NCBI GenBank assembly: GCA_021413965.1
Contig: JAIOPI010000031.1
Span: forward strand, 1 to 64,000
Reading direction: 5' to 3'
DNA length: 64,000 nt
Source: Lentisphaerota bacterium
GTDB taxonomy: Bacteria > Verrucomicrobiota > Kiritimatiellia > UBA8416 > JAIOPI01
A program made the position numbers and the translations under genes. Below, in pieces: positions 53,393 through 62,452 of the stretch; the stretch's first letter is position 1, and each line of letters starts with the position of its first letter. The notes below the pieces were generated by a model. The model was given only the letters and a program-made list of their open reading frames with translations, did not search any database and was not told the DNA's origin.

Positions 53393-53454
53393 GGTGCGGT
53401 GCGGCCGGCGGTGCCCGGGAGGCGAGAGGTCATGGGACTTCGGGCGGGGCCGGC

Positions 53455-54894
53455 ATGGACGAGCGGGATATGCAGGACTATCGACTGGAGCGAGATCAGT
53501 TGGGCGAAGCCCGGGTTCCGGCGGGGGCCCTGCACGGCATTCATACGGCCCGGGCGCTGGAGAACTTCGCCCTGACGCATCAGCCGGTTCATCCGGAACT
53601 TGCGCGCGCGTACGGGATGGTGAAGCGGGCCTGTGCGCAGACGAATCGGTCGCTGGGCGCATGGGCGGGAGATCCGGCGAAGGCGGACGCCATCGTGCGC
53701 GCCTGCGGGGAGCTGGCCGACGGCATGCTCGTGTCGCATATCGTGGTGGACCGCCTGCAGGGCGGCGCGGGAACCAGCACGAACATGAATGTCAACGAGG
53801 TGCTGGCGAATCGCGCGCTGGAACTGCTGGGGCTGCCGCTGGGCCGCTACGATCGCGTGTCGCCGCTTGACGACATCAACCGGCATCAATCCACCAATGA
53901 TACGTATCCGACGGCACTGCATGTGGCCGCGATCGTGCTGTTGCGGCGGCTGGAGCGCCGCGTGGTGGAACTGCAGGAATCGTTTCAAGGTGCGGAGAAG
54001 CGGTTTGGCCATGTGGTAAAGGTCGGGCGCACGCAATGGCAGGATGCGGTGTTGACGACACTCGGGCGCGAGATGAGTGCGTATGCCGATGCGCTCGGGC
54101 GCGACCGGTGGCGGATTTACAAGGCCGAGGAGCGGCTGCGGGTGGTGAACCTGGGTGGGACGGCGGTGGGGACGGGCCTTGGCGCGCCACGGGCGTACAT
54201 CTTCAGCGTGGTCGATGCCCTGCGGGACGTGACCGGCATTGGCTTCGCGCGGGCGGAGAACCTGGTGGATGCAACGCAGAACGCGGACGTGTTTGTCGAG
54301 GTGTCCGGGATGCTTAAGGCGCATGCCGTGACGCTGCTGAAGATCTGCAGCGATCTGCGGCTGATGAGCTCGGGGCCCGAGGCGGGGCTTGGCGAACTGC
54401 GGCTTCCGGCCCGCCAGGCGGGATCGTCCATCATGCCGGGGAAGGTGAACCCGGTGATCCCGGAGGCGGTCAGCCAGGTGGCCATGCTGGTGATGGCGAA
54501 CGACGGGGCCATCGCGGCGGCCTGTGCGGCCGGCAGCCTGGAGCTGAATCCATTTCTGCCACTCGTGGCCTCCTGCCTGCTCGAGAGCCTTGAGCTACTG
54601 GCGCACGCCAACCGCATCCTGCGGGAGTACACGGTGGACGGGATGGTGGCGGACGAGTCGCGCTGCCGGCGTTGGGTCGACGGCTCCACGGCGGCTGCCA
54701 CCGCGTTGGTTCCGTCGCTCGGTTACGAGCGTGCCTGTGAAGCGGTGCAAGGGGCGGCGGCGGGGGGCTGCAGCGTCCGTGACGTCGTGATCGCGCGCGG
54801 CTGGATGGACGCGGCGGCGTTCGCGGCGTTGACCAATGCCGAAGCGGTGTGCCGGCTCGGCATGCCACCCGGGGCGGAGGTGGCGCATGCATGA
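53455..54894 (+). CDS. aspA: Aspartate ammonia-lyase/fumarase-family enzyme in the hydrogenase maturation operon
   Basis: 479 residues. The superfamily signature is GSSIMPGKVNPVIPE, with GGAGTSTNMNVNEV and the substrate block RHQSTNDTYPTALH, closer to aspartase than to argininosuccinate lyase. It reversibly splits aspartate into fumarate and ammonia. It lies between hydG and hydF and overlaps hydF by 8 bases, so it is made with the maturases. Ammonia is reported as the nitrogen source of the dithiomethylamine bridge of the H-cluster, so a supply role is attractive (inference). The start may be ATG 53455 or 53470. Confidence 0.88.
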   Translation: MDERDMQDYRLERDQLGEARVPAGALHGIHTARALENFALTHQPVHPELARAYGMVKRACAQTNRSLGAWAGDPAKADAIVRACGELADGMLVSHIVVDRLQGGAGTSTNMNVNEVLANRALELLGLPLGRYDRVSPLDDINRHQSTNDTYPTALHVAAIVLLRRLERRVVELQESFQGAEKRFGHVVKVGRTQWQDAVLTTLGREMSAYADALGRDRWRIYKAEERLRVVNLGGTAVGTGLGAPRAYIFSVVDALRDVTGIGFARAENLVDATQNADVFVEVSGMLKAHAVTLLKICSDLRLMSSGPEAGLGELRLPARQAGSSIMPGKVNPVIPEAVSQVAMLVMANDGAIAAACAAGSLELNPFLPLVASCLLESLELLAHANRILREYTVDGMVADESRCRRWVDGSTAAATALVPSLGYERACEAVQGAAAGGCSVRDVVIARGWMDAAAFAALTNAEAVCRLGMPPGAEVAHA

Positions 54895-56137
54895 GACGGC
54901 ACCGCGCGGGCTTCGCCTTCATATCGGGCTTTTCGGGCGTCGCAACGTCGGCAAATCCAGCCTGCTGAATGCCCTGGTGCGCCAGCCAGTGGCGATTGTG
55001 TCGCCGGTGGCGGGGACGACGGCGGATCCTGTCGAGAAGCCGATGGAGCTTCAACCGCTCGGGCCGGTGCTGTTCATCGACACGGCGGGTGTCGACGATA
55101 CTGGCGAGCTTGGCGAGCAGCGGGTGCTGAAGACGCGCGCGGTTTTCGATCGCACGGATCTGGGCATCCTTGTGGCGGAGGCGGGCGTGTGGGGGAGCGT
55201 GGAGGAGGAGATCGTGCGGGACTTGCGGTCGCGCGGGGTTCCGCTGGTGGTGGTCTTCAACAAGGCGGATCAGGCGCCCGCTGGAGCGGATCACCTGGCG
55301 CGTGTGGAGGCGCTTAAGCTGCCGGCCGTGGCCGTGTCGGCGATGAGCGGGCAGGGGTTGGCGGCCCTGCGCGAGGCGCTGCTGCTGGCGATGCCGGCGG
55401 ATGCGGTGGAGGCGCCTGCGCTGCTTGGGGATCTGGTGGGTCCGGGAGACCTGGCGGTCCTCGTGGTCCCGATCGACAAGGAGGCGCCGCAAGGAAGGCT
55501 GATACTCCCGCAGGTGCAGGCGATTCGCGACCTGCTGGACCGGGATGCGGCGTGCCTGGTGGTCAAGGAGCGGGAATTGCGCGGGGCGCTGGAGAGGCTG
55601 CGCGCGCCGCCGCGCCTGGTGGTTACCGACTCGCAGGCGTTTCTCAAGGTGGCGGCAGACACGCCGCGCGAGGTGCCGATGACCAGCTTCTCGATCCTCA
55701 TGTCGCGCTACAAGGGTGACTTGCTGGCGCAGGTGCGCGGGGCGATGGCCATTGACCGGCTGCGCACCGGCGATCGCGTGCTGGTGGCGGAGGCCTGCTC
55801 GCACCATCCCGTCGGGGAGGACATCGGGCGGGTGAAGATCCCGCGCTGGTTGACGCAGTACGTCGGAGGGCGCCTGGACTTCGAGCATGTGCAGGGGCGG
55901 GATTTTCCTGAGGATGTGAGCCCGTACCGGATCGTGATTCATTGCGGGGCCTGCATGTGGAACCGCCGCGCGATGCTCACGCGCATCTTGCGCTGCGAAG
56001 CGTCAGGCGTGCCGATCACGAATTACGGCCTCACCATCGCCTACAGCCTGGGCATCTTTGCCAGGGCGTTGGAGCCTTTTCCCGCGGCGCTGGAGGCCTG
56101 GCGCGCGGGTTGCGGTGCCGCCGTTGCGCGGCCGTGA
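54887..56137 (+). CDS. hydF: HydF, H-cluster scaffold GTPase
   Basis: 416 residues from ATG 54887. The GTPase domain has the P-loop GRRNVGKSS, DTAGVDDTG (G3) and NKAD (G4). The dimerisation domain follows. The C-terminal cluster-binding domain has C304-x-H306 and H352-C353-x2-C356, the CxH...HCxxC pattern of HydF. HydF carries the diiron precursor and transfers it to apo-HydA. It overlaps aspA and ends 10 bases before hydE. Confidence 0.95.
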   Translation: MHETAPRGLRLHIGLFGRRNVGKSSLLNALVRQPVAIVSPVAGTTADPVEKPMELQPLGPVLFIDTAGVDDTGELGEQRVLKTRAVFDRTDLGILVAEAGVWGSVEEEIVRDLRSRGVPLVVVFNKADQAPAGADHLARVEALKLPAVAVSAMSGQGLAALREALLLAMPADAVEAPALLGDLVGPGDLAVLVVPIDKEAPQGRLILPQVQAIRDLLDRDAACLVVKERELRGALERLRAPPRLVVTDSQAFLKVAADTPREVPMTSFSILMSRYKGDLLAQVRGAMAIDRLRTGDRVLVAEACSHHPVGEDIGRVKIPRWLTQYVGGRLDFEHVQGRDFPEDVSPYRIVIHCGACMWNRRAMLTRILRCEASGVPITNYGLTIAYSLGIFARALEPFPAALEAWRAGCGAAVARP

Positions 56138-56147
56138 GGACGAGACC

Positions 56148-57242
56148 ATGCGCGGATCACTGACGGATGACGACTTGATGGGCTGGCTGCGCGAGACCGA
56201 CGCGGCAAGGCTGGCGCAGCTGTGGACGCTGGCCGATGAGACCCGGCGCACGCACGTTGGCGATGACGTGCACCTGCGGGGATTGATTGAAGTCTCCAAT
56301 CACTGCACCCGGCAGTGCGGGTATTGCGGATTGCGCGGGGAAAATCGCGGGCTCACGCGCTATCGCATGTCTGCAGACGAGGTGCTGGAGGCTGCGCGGC
56401 AGGCTTACGCATGCGGCTATGGAACGGTGGTCATGCAAGCGGGGGAGGATCCGGCGTTGACCGGGGCCTGGGTGGCTGACGTGGTGATGCGCATCAAGCG
56501 GGAGACCGGGCTGGCGGTCACGTTGAGCCTGGGCGAGCGTGACCGTGACGACCTGCGTGCCTGGCGGGAGGCTGGCGCGGATCGCTACCTGCTGCGCTTT
56601 GAGACCTCGGACCGGAAGCTGTTTCAATTCATACACCCCGGGCGGCGCGGGCAACCGTCGGACCGCCTCGCGTTGCTTCGCGAGATTCAGGGCCTGGGCT
56701 ACGAGACCGGGAGTGGCATCATGATGGGGGTGCCGGGGCAGACCTACGCCAGCGTACTGGAGGATCTGAGGGTGTTCCGCGACTACGACTTCGACATGAT
56801 CGGGATCGGTCCGTTCATTCCGCATCCCGACACGCCGTTGGGCGGGCGCGAGGTGCCCAGGGCCGCGGCGGACGAGCAGGTGCCGAACTCGGAGCTGATG
56901 GTCTACAAGGCGATGGCCCTCACGCGACTTCTGTGCCCGGACGTGAACATGCCCAGCACGTCAGCCCTGGCGACGATCAACAGGCGGGATGGCCGCGAAC
57001 AGGGGCTGCAGCGCGGCGCAAACGTGGTCATGCCGAATCTCACCCCGGTGCCTTACCGTCGGCTGTACGCCATTTATCCTGACAAGGCGTGCATAAACGA
57101 ATCCGCGACAACGTGCCACGGCTGCCTGAATCGGCGGCTGCTGAACATCGGGCGCCGGCCCGGGCGCGGACCGGGCGGTCGGCATGTGCGGGGTGTGGAG
57201 CGTGGCGTGAGACGGCCGGTGGCGACCGTCCGTGGTGCATGA
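56148..57242 (+). CDS. hydE: HydE, radical SAM H-cluster maturase
   Basis: 364 residues with GAGGA before the ATG. The radical SAM motif is C53-x3-C57-x2-C60 (CTRQCGYC), followed by a complete TIM barrel (LRFETSDRKLF, GSGIMMGVPGQT, IGPFIPHPDTPLG). HydE acts on the HydG product to build the diiron unit. A short Gly/Arg-rich tail follows the last conserved Cys motif (CHGCLNRR). Confidence 0.95.
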   Translation: MRGSLTDDDLMGWLRETDAARLAQLWTLADETRRTHVGDDVHLRGLIEVSNHCTRQCGYCGLRGENRGLTRYRMSADEVLEAARQAYACGYGTVVMQAGEDPALTGAWVADVVMRIKRETGLAVTLSLGERDRDDLRAWREAGADRYLLRFETSDRKLFQFIHPGRRGQPSDRLALLREIQGLGYETGSGIMMGVPGQTYASVLEDLRVFRDYDFDMIGIGPFIPHPDTPLGGREVPRAAADEQVPNSELMVYKAMALTRLLCPDVNMPSTSALATINRRDGREQGLQRGANVVMPNLTPVPYRRLYAIYPDKACINESATTCHGCLNRRLLNIGRRPGRGPGGRHVRGVERGVRRPVATVRGA

Positions 57243-57253
57243 GGAGGCGCATG

Positions 57254-57526
57254 ATGCAGAGCGAAGCGGGTAGCCGGATCACCATTTGCATGGGGAGTTC
57301 GTGTTTTGCGCGGGGCAACAATCGCAATGTGGCCGCGGTGCGCGACTACCTGGAGCAGCTGCCGCTGCCGCCCGGCGTGGAAGTCAGCGGGCACCTGTGC
57401 ATGGGGCACTGCAAGCAGGGGCCCAACGTGTCCATGAACGGCACGCTCTATCACGGCGTCGACGCGGTTGCGATCACGGGCCTGATTGACCGATGCGCGG
57501 AGGAGGGCCCGCCATGCAAGACGTGA
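57254..57526 (+). CDS. Small thioredoxin-like [2Fe-2S] ferredoxin
   Basis: 90 residues. Start at ATG 57254, with AGGAGG six bases upstream; ATG 57251 is possible. It is the thioredoxin-like [2Fe-2S] fold with ligands in CMGSSCFARGN and CMGHCKQGPNV, similar to NuoE C-terminal domains and HndB/HymA-like proteins. It overlaps the sensor gene by 13 bases, which suggests it delivers electrons to the sensor or links it to the hydrogenase (inference). Confidence 0.85.
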   Translation: MQSEAGSRITICMGSSCFARGNNRNVAAVRDYLEQLPLPPGVEVSGHLCMGHCKQGPNVSMNGTLYHGVDAVAITGLIDRCAEEGPPCKT

Positions 57527-59274
57527 ACCCGATCTACACGGAGAAGCGGGAGTGCCAGGACTGCTACAAGTGCGTTCGCCATTGTCCGGTCAAGGCCATC
57601 AAGGTGGAGGGCGGCTATGCCTCCGTGATGCCGGAGCTGTGCGTGCTGTGCGGGCATTGCGTGGAGGTGTGCCCCAGCCACGCGAAGCGGGTGCGGGATG
57701 ACCTGCCCCGGGCGCGGGCGCTCCTGGCGAAAAGACCGCGCGTGTTGGTCTCGCTGGCCCCTTCGTTCGTGAGTGAGTTTCCGGGGATTGCGCCGGCGCA
57801 GCTCATCCAGGCGTTGCGGGGGCTGGGCTTTCACGGGGTATCGGAGACGGCACTGGGGGCGCAGGTGGTTTCGGCGCAGGCGGCGGCGGCCTTGCGGGCG
57901 GACGACGGGCGCGTGCTGGTGTCGTCAGCCTGTCCGACCGTGGTGAGCTACCTGCAGAAGCACCGCCCGAACGACGCCAAGCACCTGACGGCGCTGCTCT
58001 CGCCGCTGCTGGCGCACTGCCGCCTGCTGCGGGAGGCCTTCGGCAACGACATTGGCATCGTGTTCATCGGCCCGTGCATTGCCAAGAAACTGGAGGCCGA
58101 GGCGCACCCCGAGTTGCTCGAGGTGGTGCTGACCTTCGAGGACCTGCGCCGCTGGCTGGCGTTGGCCCAGCTGGATCCGTCGCGGTTGACGCCGGGTCCG
58201 GACGATCGCTTTGTGCCGGATCGTGCGGCCGAAGGGGCCTGGTATCCGGTGGATGGGGGCATGATTGCGGGGATGAAGGCGTCATGTGCGGTGAACGACT
58301 CGTCTTGCATGGCCTTTTCGGGCCTTCGCGCGATCGAGAAGGCGCTGGACGGGTTGGGGGAGTCGGTGCCGGACGCGAGCCTGTTTCTGGAGCTGCTGGC
58401 GTGTGAGGGGGGGTGCGTCAACGGGCCGCGCGCCGCCTCGCGTGGCGGGACCGCGGCGAAGCGGCGGTGCGTCCTCGGCTATGGCCGGGCGTCGGAGGCA
58501 CCCGGGCCGGTGGTCCCGGTGCTGGACATCCGGGCGGAGCTGGGGGCGGACGCGGCGCCGGCTGCCCGCTATTCCGACGGGCAGATTCGCGACGCGCTGC
58601 GGCTGGTGGGCAAGGTCAGCCCGGTTGACGAGCTGAACTGTGCGGGCTGCGGCTACGACTCCTGCCGCGCGTTTGCGGAGGCGCTGATACAGCGCAAGGC
58701 GGAGCGGGAGATGTGCGTCACGTACATGCGCAAGCTGGCATTGAAGAAGGCCAACGCCCTGCTGCAGAAGATGCCGGCGGCGGTGGTGATCGTCAACGAC
58801 CGGCTGCGCGTCATCGAGGCCAACGAGGCGTTTGCGAGGATGTTCATGCCGCGCGGGGGGGACGGCGAGGCGGTGCGCGCGTCGTCGCCCGAAGGTCTGG
58901 CGGTGGGCGATCTGATGCCATTTGCGCACCTGTTTGACAGTGTGATGCGGACCGGCGAGGACCTGCTCGATCGCGACCTGCGCTACCACAGCACGATCCT
59001 GCACGTCACGATCTTCTCGATCGAGACGCACGCGGTGGTGGGGGCGATTTTGCAGGATGTCACGGAGCCGGCGGTTCGCAAGGCCGAGGTGATCCGCAAG
59101 GCCCGCGAGGTGATCCAGCGCAGCCTGACCACGACGCAACAGATTGCGTGCCTGCTGGGCGAGAGCGTGGCGGAGTCCGAGATTACGCTCAATTCGATCA
59201 TCGAGTCCTTCACGCCGGACCGGCCGGAGGAGCCGCGACCCACGCATGACTGGCGAAAGCTTTATCGACGTTGA
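57514..59274 (+). CDS. Hydrogenase-like sensor: ferredoxin, H-cluster domain, Fe-S domain and PAS (HsfB-like)
   Basis: 586 residues. A 2x[4Fe-4S] ferredoxin (CQDCYKCVRHC, CVLCGHCVEVC, about 8-60) precedes an [FeFe]-hydrogenase catalytic fold with all four H-cluster ligands: C140 (SSACPTV), C188 (GPCIAKKLE), C297 and C301 (LACEGGCVNG). The proton-relay Cys next to C140 is Ala139, and the usual Met before C188 is Gly, as in sensory hydrogenases. Next come a [4Fe-4S] domain (CAGCGYDSC) and a PAS domain (about 430-540) with a C-terminal helix. It probably senses H2 or redox state rather than turning over H2. It overlaps the phosphatase gene by 29 bases. Confidence 0.88.
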   Translation: MQDVNPIYTEKRECQDCYKCVRHCPVKAIKVEGGYASVMPELCVLCGHCVEVCPSHAKRVRDDLPRARALLAKRPRVLVSLAPSFVSEFPGIAPAQLIQALRGLGFHGVSETALGAQVVSAQAAAALRADDGRVLVSSACPTVVSYLQKHRPNDAKHLTALLSPLLAHCRLLREAFGNDIGIVFIGPCIAKKLEAEAHPELLEVVLTFEDLRRWLALAQLDPSRLTPGPDDRFVPDRAAEGAWYPVDGGMIAGMKASCAVNDSSCMAFSGLRAIEKALDGLGESVPDASLFLELLACEGGCVNGPRAASRGGTAAKRRCVLGYGRASEAPGPVVPVLDIRAELGADAAPAARYSDGQIRDALRLVGKVSPVDELNCAGCGYDSCRAFAEALIQRKAEREMCVTYMRKLALKKANALLQKMPAAVVIVNDRLRVIEANEAFARMFMPRGGDGEAVRASSPEGLAVGDLMPFAHLFDSVMRTGEDLLDRDLRYHSTILHVTIFSIETHAVVGAILQDVTEPAVRKAEVIRKAREVIQRSLTTTQQIACLLGESVAESEITLNSIIESFTPDRPEEPRPTHDWRKLYRR

Positions 59275-60421
59275 TCACGCGCAGCGCGCCAAGGCGGGCC
59301 AGCTGGTGTCCGGGGACGTGTTTGCGTCGCGGCGCATCAAGGAGGAGGGGCGCGTGATCACGGTGCTCTCCGACGGGTTGGGGAGCGGCGTGAAAGCGGG
59401 GGTGCTGGCCCAGCTGACGGCCACCATGGCCCTGCGCTACACGGCCGCCTTTGTGGATGTGCGGCAGAGCGCGGGCACGATCATGAGCACGCTGCCGATC
59501 TGCGAGGTGCGCAAGATCAGCTACTCCACCTTCACGATCACGGACCTGGACCTGCGCGGCCGGGCACGCCTGATCGAGCATGGAAATCCGCCGTTCGTGC
59601 TGCTGCGCGGCGGGCGGGTGGTGTCGGTGCCGCACCAGGAGCTGACGCTGGAAGGCTGGTCGGACCGCAACCTGCGATACAGCGAGTTCGATCTTCAGCT
59701 CGACGACCGATTGGTTTGTTTCTCAGACGGGATCACGCAATCCGGGCTGGGGCGTCCGGGGATGCCCTTTGGCTGGGGCGACGCGCGGGTGCATGCGTTT
59801 CTCGGTGAGGCGGTGGCGCGCGCGGCCGATGTGTCGTCGCATGACCTGGCGCAGCAGGTGGTGGCGGAGGCGCTCGCCCACGACCAGTCGGGTCCGCTGG
59901 ATGACATGACGTGCGGCGTGGTGTATTACCGGCAGCCGCGCCGCCTGCTGGTCATCACGGGCCCCCCATTTGCGCGCGAGCGGGATGCGGAACTGGCCGA
60001 GCTGGTCCTCCATTACCCGGGGCGCAAGGCCATCTGCGGGGGCACGACGGCCACGATCGTCGGGCGCCAGCTTCGGCGGGAGGTGGAGACCTGTCTGGAC
60101 CGGCTGGATGCAGACATCCCGCCGGGCGCGCGCATGGATGGGGTCGATCTGGTGACGGAGGGCACGATGACCCTGGCGCGCGTGGCGGAGATGCTGGAGC
60201 GTGGCGACGGCGAACCGTGGCCAGACAATCCGGCACGGGCGCTGATGGACATCATGCTGCAGAGCGATATTGTCGACTTTGTGGTGGGGACGCGCATCAA
60301 CGAGGCGCACCAGGACCCCAATGTCCCGGTGGAGCTGGATTTGCGGCGCAATATCATCCGGCGGCTGGTGGCCCTGCTGGAATCCAGGCACCTGAAGGCA
60401 ACGTCCGTGCGTTTCGTGTGA
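59246..60421 (+). CDS. SpoIIE-type PP2C phosphatase paired with the hydrogenase-like sensor
   Basis: 391 residues. A PP2C domain covers about 5-230 (SGDVFASRR, VLSDGLGSGVKAG, CFSDGITQSG, GPLDDMTCGVV) and is followed by a 150-residue C-terminal domain (LLVITGPPFARERDAELAEL, CGGTTATIVG) that I cannot name. The metal-binding aspartates are in place. It starts inside the sensor gene, so the two are made together: the sensor PAS likely controls phosphatase activity, acting on an anti-sigma antagonist or another Ser/Thr target not encoded here. Confidence 0.86.
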   Translation: MTGESFIDVDHAQRAKAGQLVSGDVFASRRIKEEGRVITVLSDGLGSGVKAGVLAQLTATMALRYTAAFVDVRQSAGTIMSTLPICEVRKISYSTFTITDLDLRGRARLIEHGNPPFVLLRGGRVVSVPHQELTLEGWSDRNLRYSEFDLQLDDRLVCFSDGITQSGLGRPGMPFGWGDARVHAFLGEAVARAADVSSHDLAQQVVAEALAHDQSGPLDDMTCGVVYYRQPRRLLVITGPPFARERDAELAELVLHYPGRKAICGGTTATIVGRQLRREVETCLDRLDADIPPGARMDGVDLVTEGTMTLARVAEMLERGDGEPWPDNPARALMDIMLQSDIVDFVVGTRINEAHQDPNVPVELDLRRNIIRRLVALLESRHLKATSVRFV

Positions 60422-60445
60422 GCACGGTTCACCCGGACGTGAGGC

Positions 60446-62452
60446 TTACGCCTCCAGATTCAACCAGGCCAATTCCGCCGGCGTGAGGGTGACGTCCAGG
60501 GCGGCGATGTTGGCGCGCATTTCGTCGATGTTCTCGGGCCCGATCAAGGCGAAGATATTGATTGGCTGGCAGAGGACGTAGGCCATGGAGATCAAGGCGG
60601 GCGGGACGTGCTTGAGGGCGGCCAGCTCGTGAACGCGGTCGAGGCGTCTGAAGTTTCCATCGTTGAACCACACGCGCTCGATGTCCGCCAGTTCGGGGCG
60701 GCCCTTGTCGGCGCGGCTGAAGCGGCCGGTGAAGAAGCCGTTGGCCTGGGCGCTCCAGGCGAGCAAGGCCATGCCGGTCTTACGGTGGAACGTGATGGAG
60801 TCGGGGTCCACGGCGTTGACGCATCCGCCCCACATCGGTTCATTCCAGTGGGCGAGGGCGAAGTTCGGGCTGCTGGCGGTGAAGCCCTGCTTGCCGGTGC
60901 GCGCGGCATAGGCGTTCGCTTCCGCCAGCCGGGCGGGCGTCCAGTTGGATCCCCCATAGGCGCGGATGCGTCCGGCCACGCGATGGCTTTCCAGCACGTC
61001 GACGAATTCCGCCACGGGCACGCCTGGGTTGTCGCGGTGCATCAGGAAGGCGTCGAAATAGTCGAGCCCGGCCTGCTGCAGCGAGAGGCGGAGATGGCTG
61101 TCGACCATGTCGGGCGTGGCCCTGGAATCGGCGGCCCCTTTGCCGACGATCACGATCTGCTCGCGGTTGCCGCGCAGGGCGACCCATCGGCCGACGCGAT
61201 CCTGGCTGCCGTAGACGAGCGCGCAGTCGAAGGCATTACCCCCGATCTGCACGTACTGGTCGAGCATGGCACAGGTCTTGGGAAAATCCCCGACGACGTG
61301 CCACATGGTGCCGAGCACGATGCGCGACACCGGCTTGTCGATTCCGCCGATGCGGCCCATGGGCATCGGGGCACGCGGGCCGATGCCGGTGGGATGCGCG
61401 AAGATGGTGGTGGCAACCTGCTCCGGCGATTCGCGATCGAACGTGAGCTTGACCTGGCGGCGCCACTGATCGAGCCACTTCTGGTTGGCAAGGGAGTCGG
61501 CCCAGGTCATGCAGGGGGCGGGTGCCTGTTGGTGCGCAAGGTGGCGGGCCACCGTATCGACTTCGTGCGTATACAGGGGGACGTCGCTCGGCGTGTGAAT
61601 GACGTCCACGTCCTGGCCATCGCGACGCAGTTCGATCACGGGTGGCGCGGTGCGGTCGCCCGGGAACCAGGGGTTGGTCACGGTGATGCTGCCGGCGGAG
61701 CCCCAGATCGTGAGGGGCGCGCCCATGTTGACCTGGTTGCCGCACGTGAGCGTGGCGAGGATGTCGCCGGGGAATCTGACGACGGCGGTGGTCCACTCGT
61801 CGACGCGGGAGGCGTCGCCCACGTGGGCGACCGCGCGCAGATCGACGGGCTCGATGGCGTCGCGCCCTTGCGCCGCGCCGGCGATGAGTCGAGCCATGGA
61901 GAGGCAATAGCAGCCGACATCCATGAGGGCGCCGCCGCCGGCTGCATTCTGAAGGCGGATGTTGCCCAGATTCTGGCCCATGTTGTAGGCGAAGTTGGCT
62001 TGGATGACGCGGACATCGCCAATGGCACCGCTTTTGAGGAGATCGACAAGCTTGGCCGTTTGGGGATGACAGCGGTACATGAAGGCTTCGAGGAGGAAGA
62101 CGCCGTGGTGGCGGGCGGCCTCGACGACGGCCATGGCTTCGCCGATGTTCAGGGCGAAGGGTTTTTCCAGCAGGATGGCCTTGCCGGCGCGCGCGCAGGC
62201 GATGGCCCACTCGGCGTGCAGGTGGTTGGGGAGGGAGATGTAGACGGCCTGGACGTCGGGATTGGCCAGCACGCCGTCGTAGCCGCCGTAGCGGTGGGGG
62301 ATCTGGAACTCGTTACCGAACGCATCGGCGGCGGCCTGGGTGCGCGAGCCGACGGCCACCAGGCAACTGCTCTGCGATTGCGTGATGGCCTTGGCCAGGG
62401 TGTGCGCGATGCCGCCGGTTCCGAGAATTCCCCAACCGAGTTTGCCTGGCAT
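60446..62452 (-). CDS. Fusion of a Gfo/Idh/MocA oxidoreductase and an aldo/keto reductase
   Basis: 668 residues from ATG 62452, with AAGGAG nine bases upstream. The N-terminal half (about 1-350) is a Gfo/Idh/MocA enzyme (WGILGTGGIAHTLA, LLEKPFALN). The C-terminal half (about 375-665) is an aldo/keto reductase barrel (VSRIVLGTMWH, FDCALVYGSQDRVG, FDAFLMHRDNPG, YGGSNWTPARL). Two NAD(P)-dependent sugar redox enzymes in one chain suggest oxidation at one carbon and reduction at another of the same substrate (inference). It is downstream of the UroD-like gene at 62590, 137 bases away. Confidence 0.9.
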   Translation of the reverse strand: MPGKLGWGILGTGGIAHTLAKAITQSQSSCLVAVGSRTQAAADAFGNEFQIPHRYGGYDGVLANPDVQAVYISLPNHLHAEWAIACARAGKAILLEKPFALNIGEAMAVVEAARHHGVFLLEAFMYRCHPQTAKLVDLLKSGAIGDVRVIQANFAYNMGQNLGNIRLQNAAGGGALMDVGCYCLSMARLIAGAAQGRDAIEPVDLRAVAHVGDASRVDEWTTAVVRFPGDILATLTCGNQVNMGAPLTIWGSAGSITVTNPWFPGDRTAPPVIELRRDGQDVDVIHTPSDVPLYTHEVDTVARHLAHQQAPAPCMTWADSLANQKWLDQWRRQVKLTFDRESPEQVATTIFAHPTGIGPRAPMPMGRIGGIDKPVSRIVLGTMWHVVGDFPKTCAMLDQYVQIGGNAFDCALVYGSQDRVGRWVALRGNREQIVIVGKGAADSRATPDMVDSHLRLSLQQAGLDYFDAFLMHRDNPGVPVAEFVDVLESHRVAGRIRAYGGSNWTPARLAEANAYAARTGKQGFTASSPNFALAHWNEPMWGGCVNAVDPDSITFHRKTGMALLAWSAQANGFFTGRFSRADKGRPELADIERVWFNDGNFRRLDRVHELAALKHVPPALISMAYVLCQPINIFALIGPENIDEMRANIAALDVTLTPAELAWLNLEA

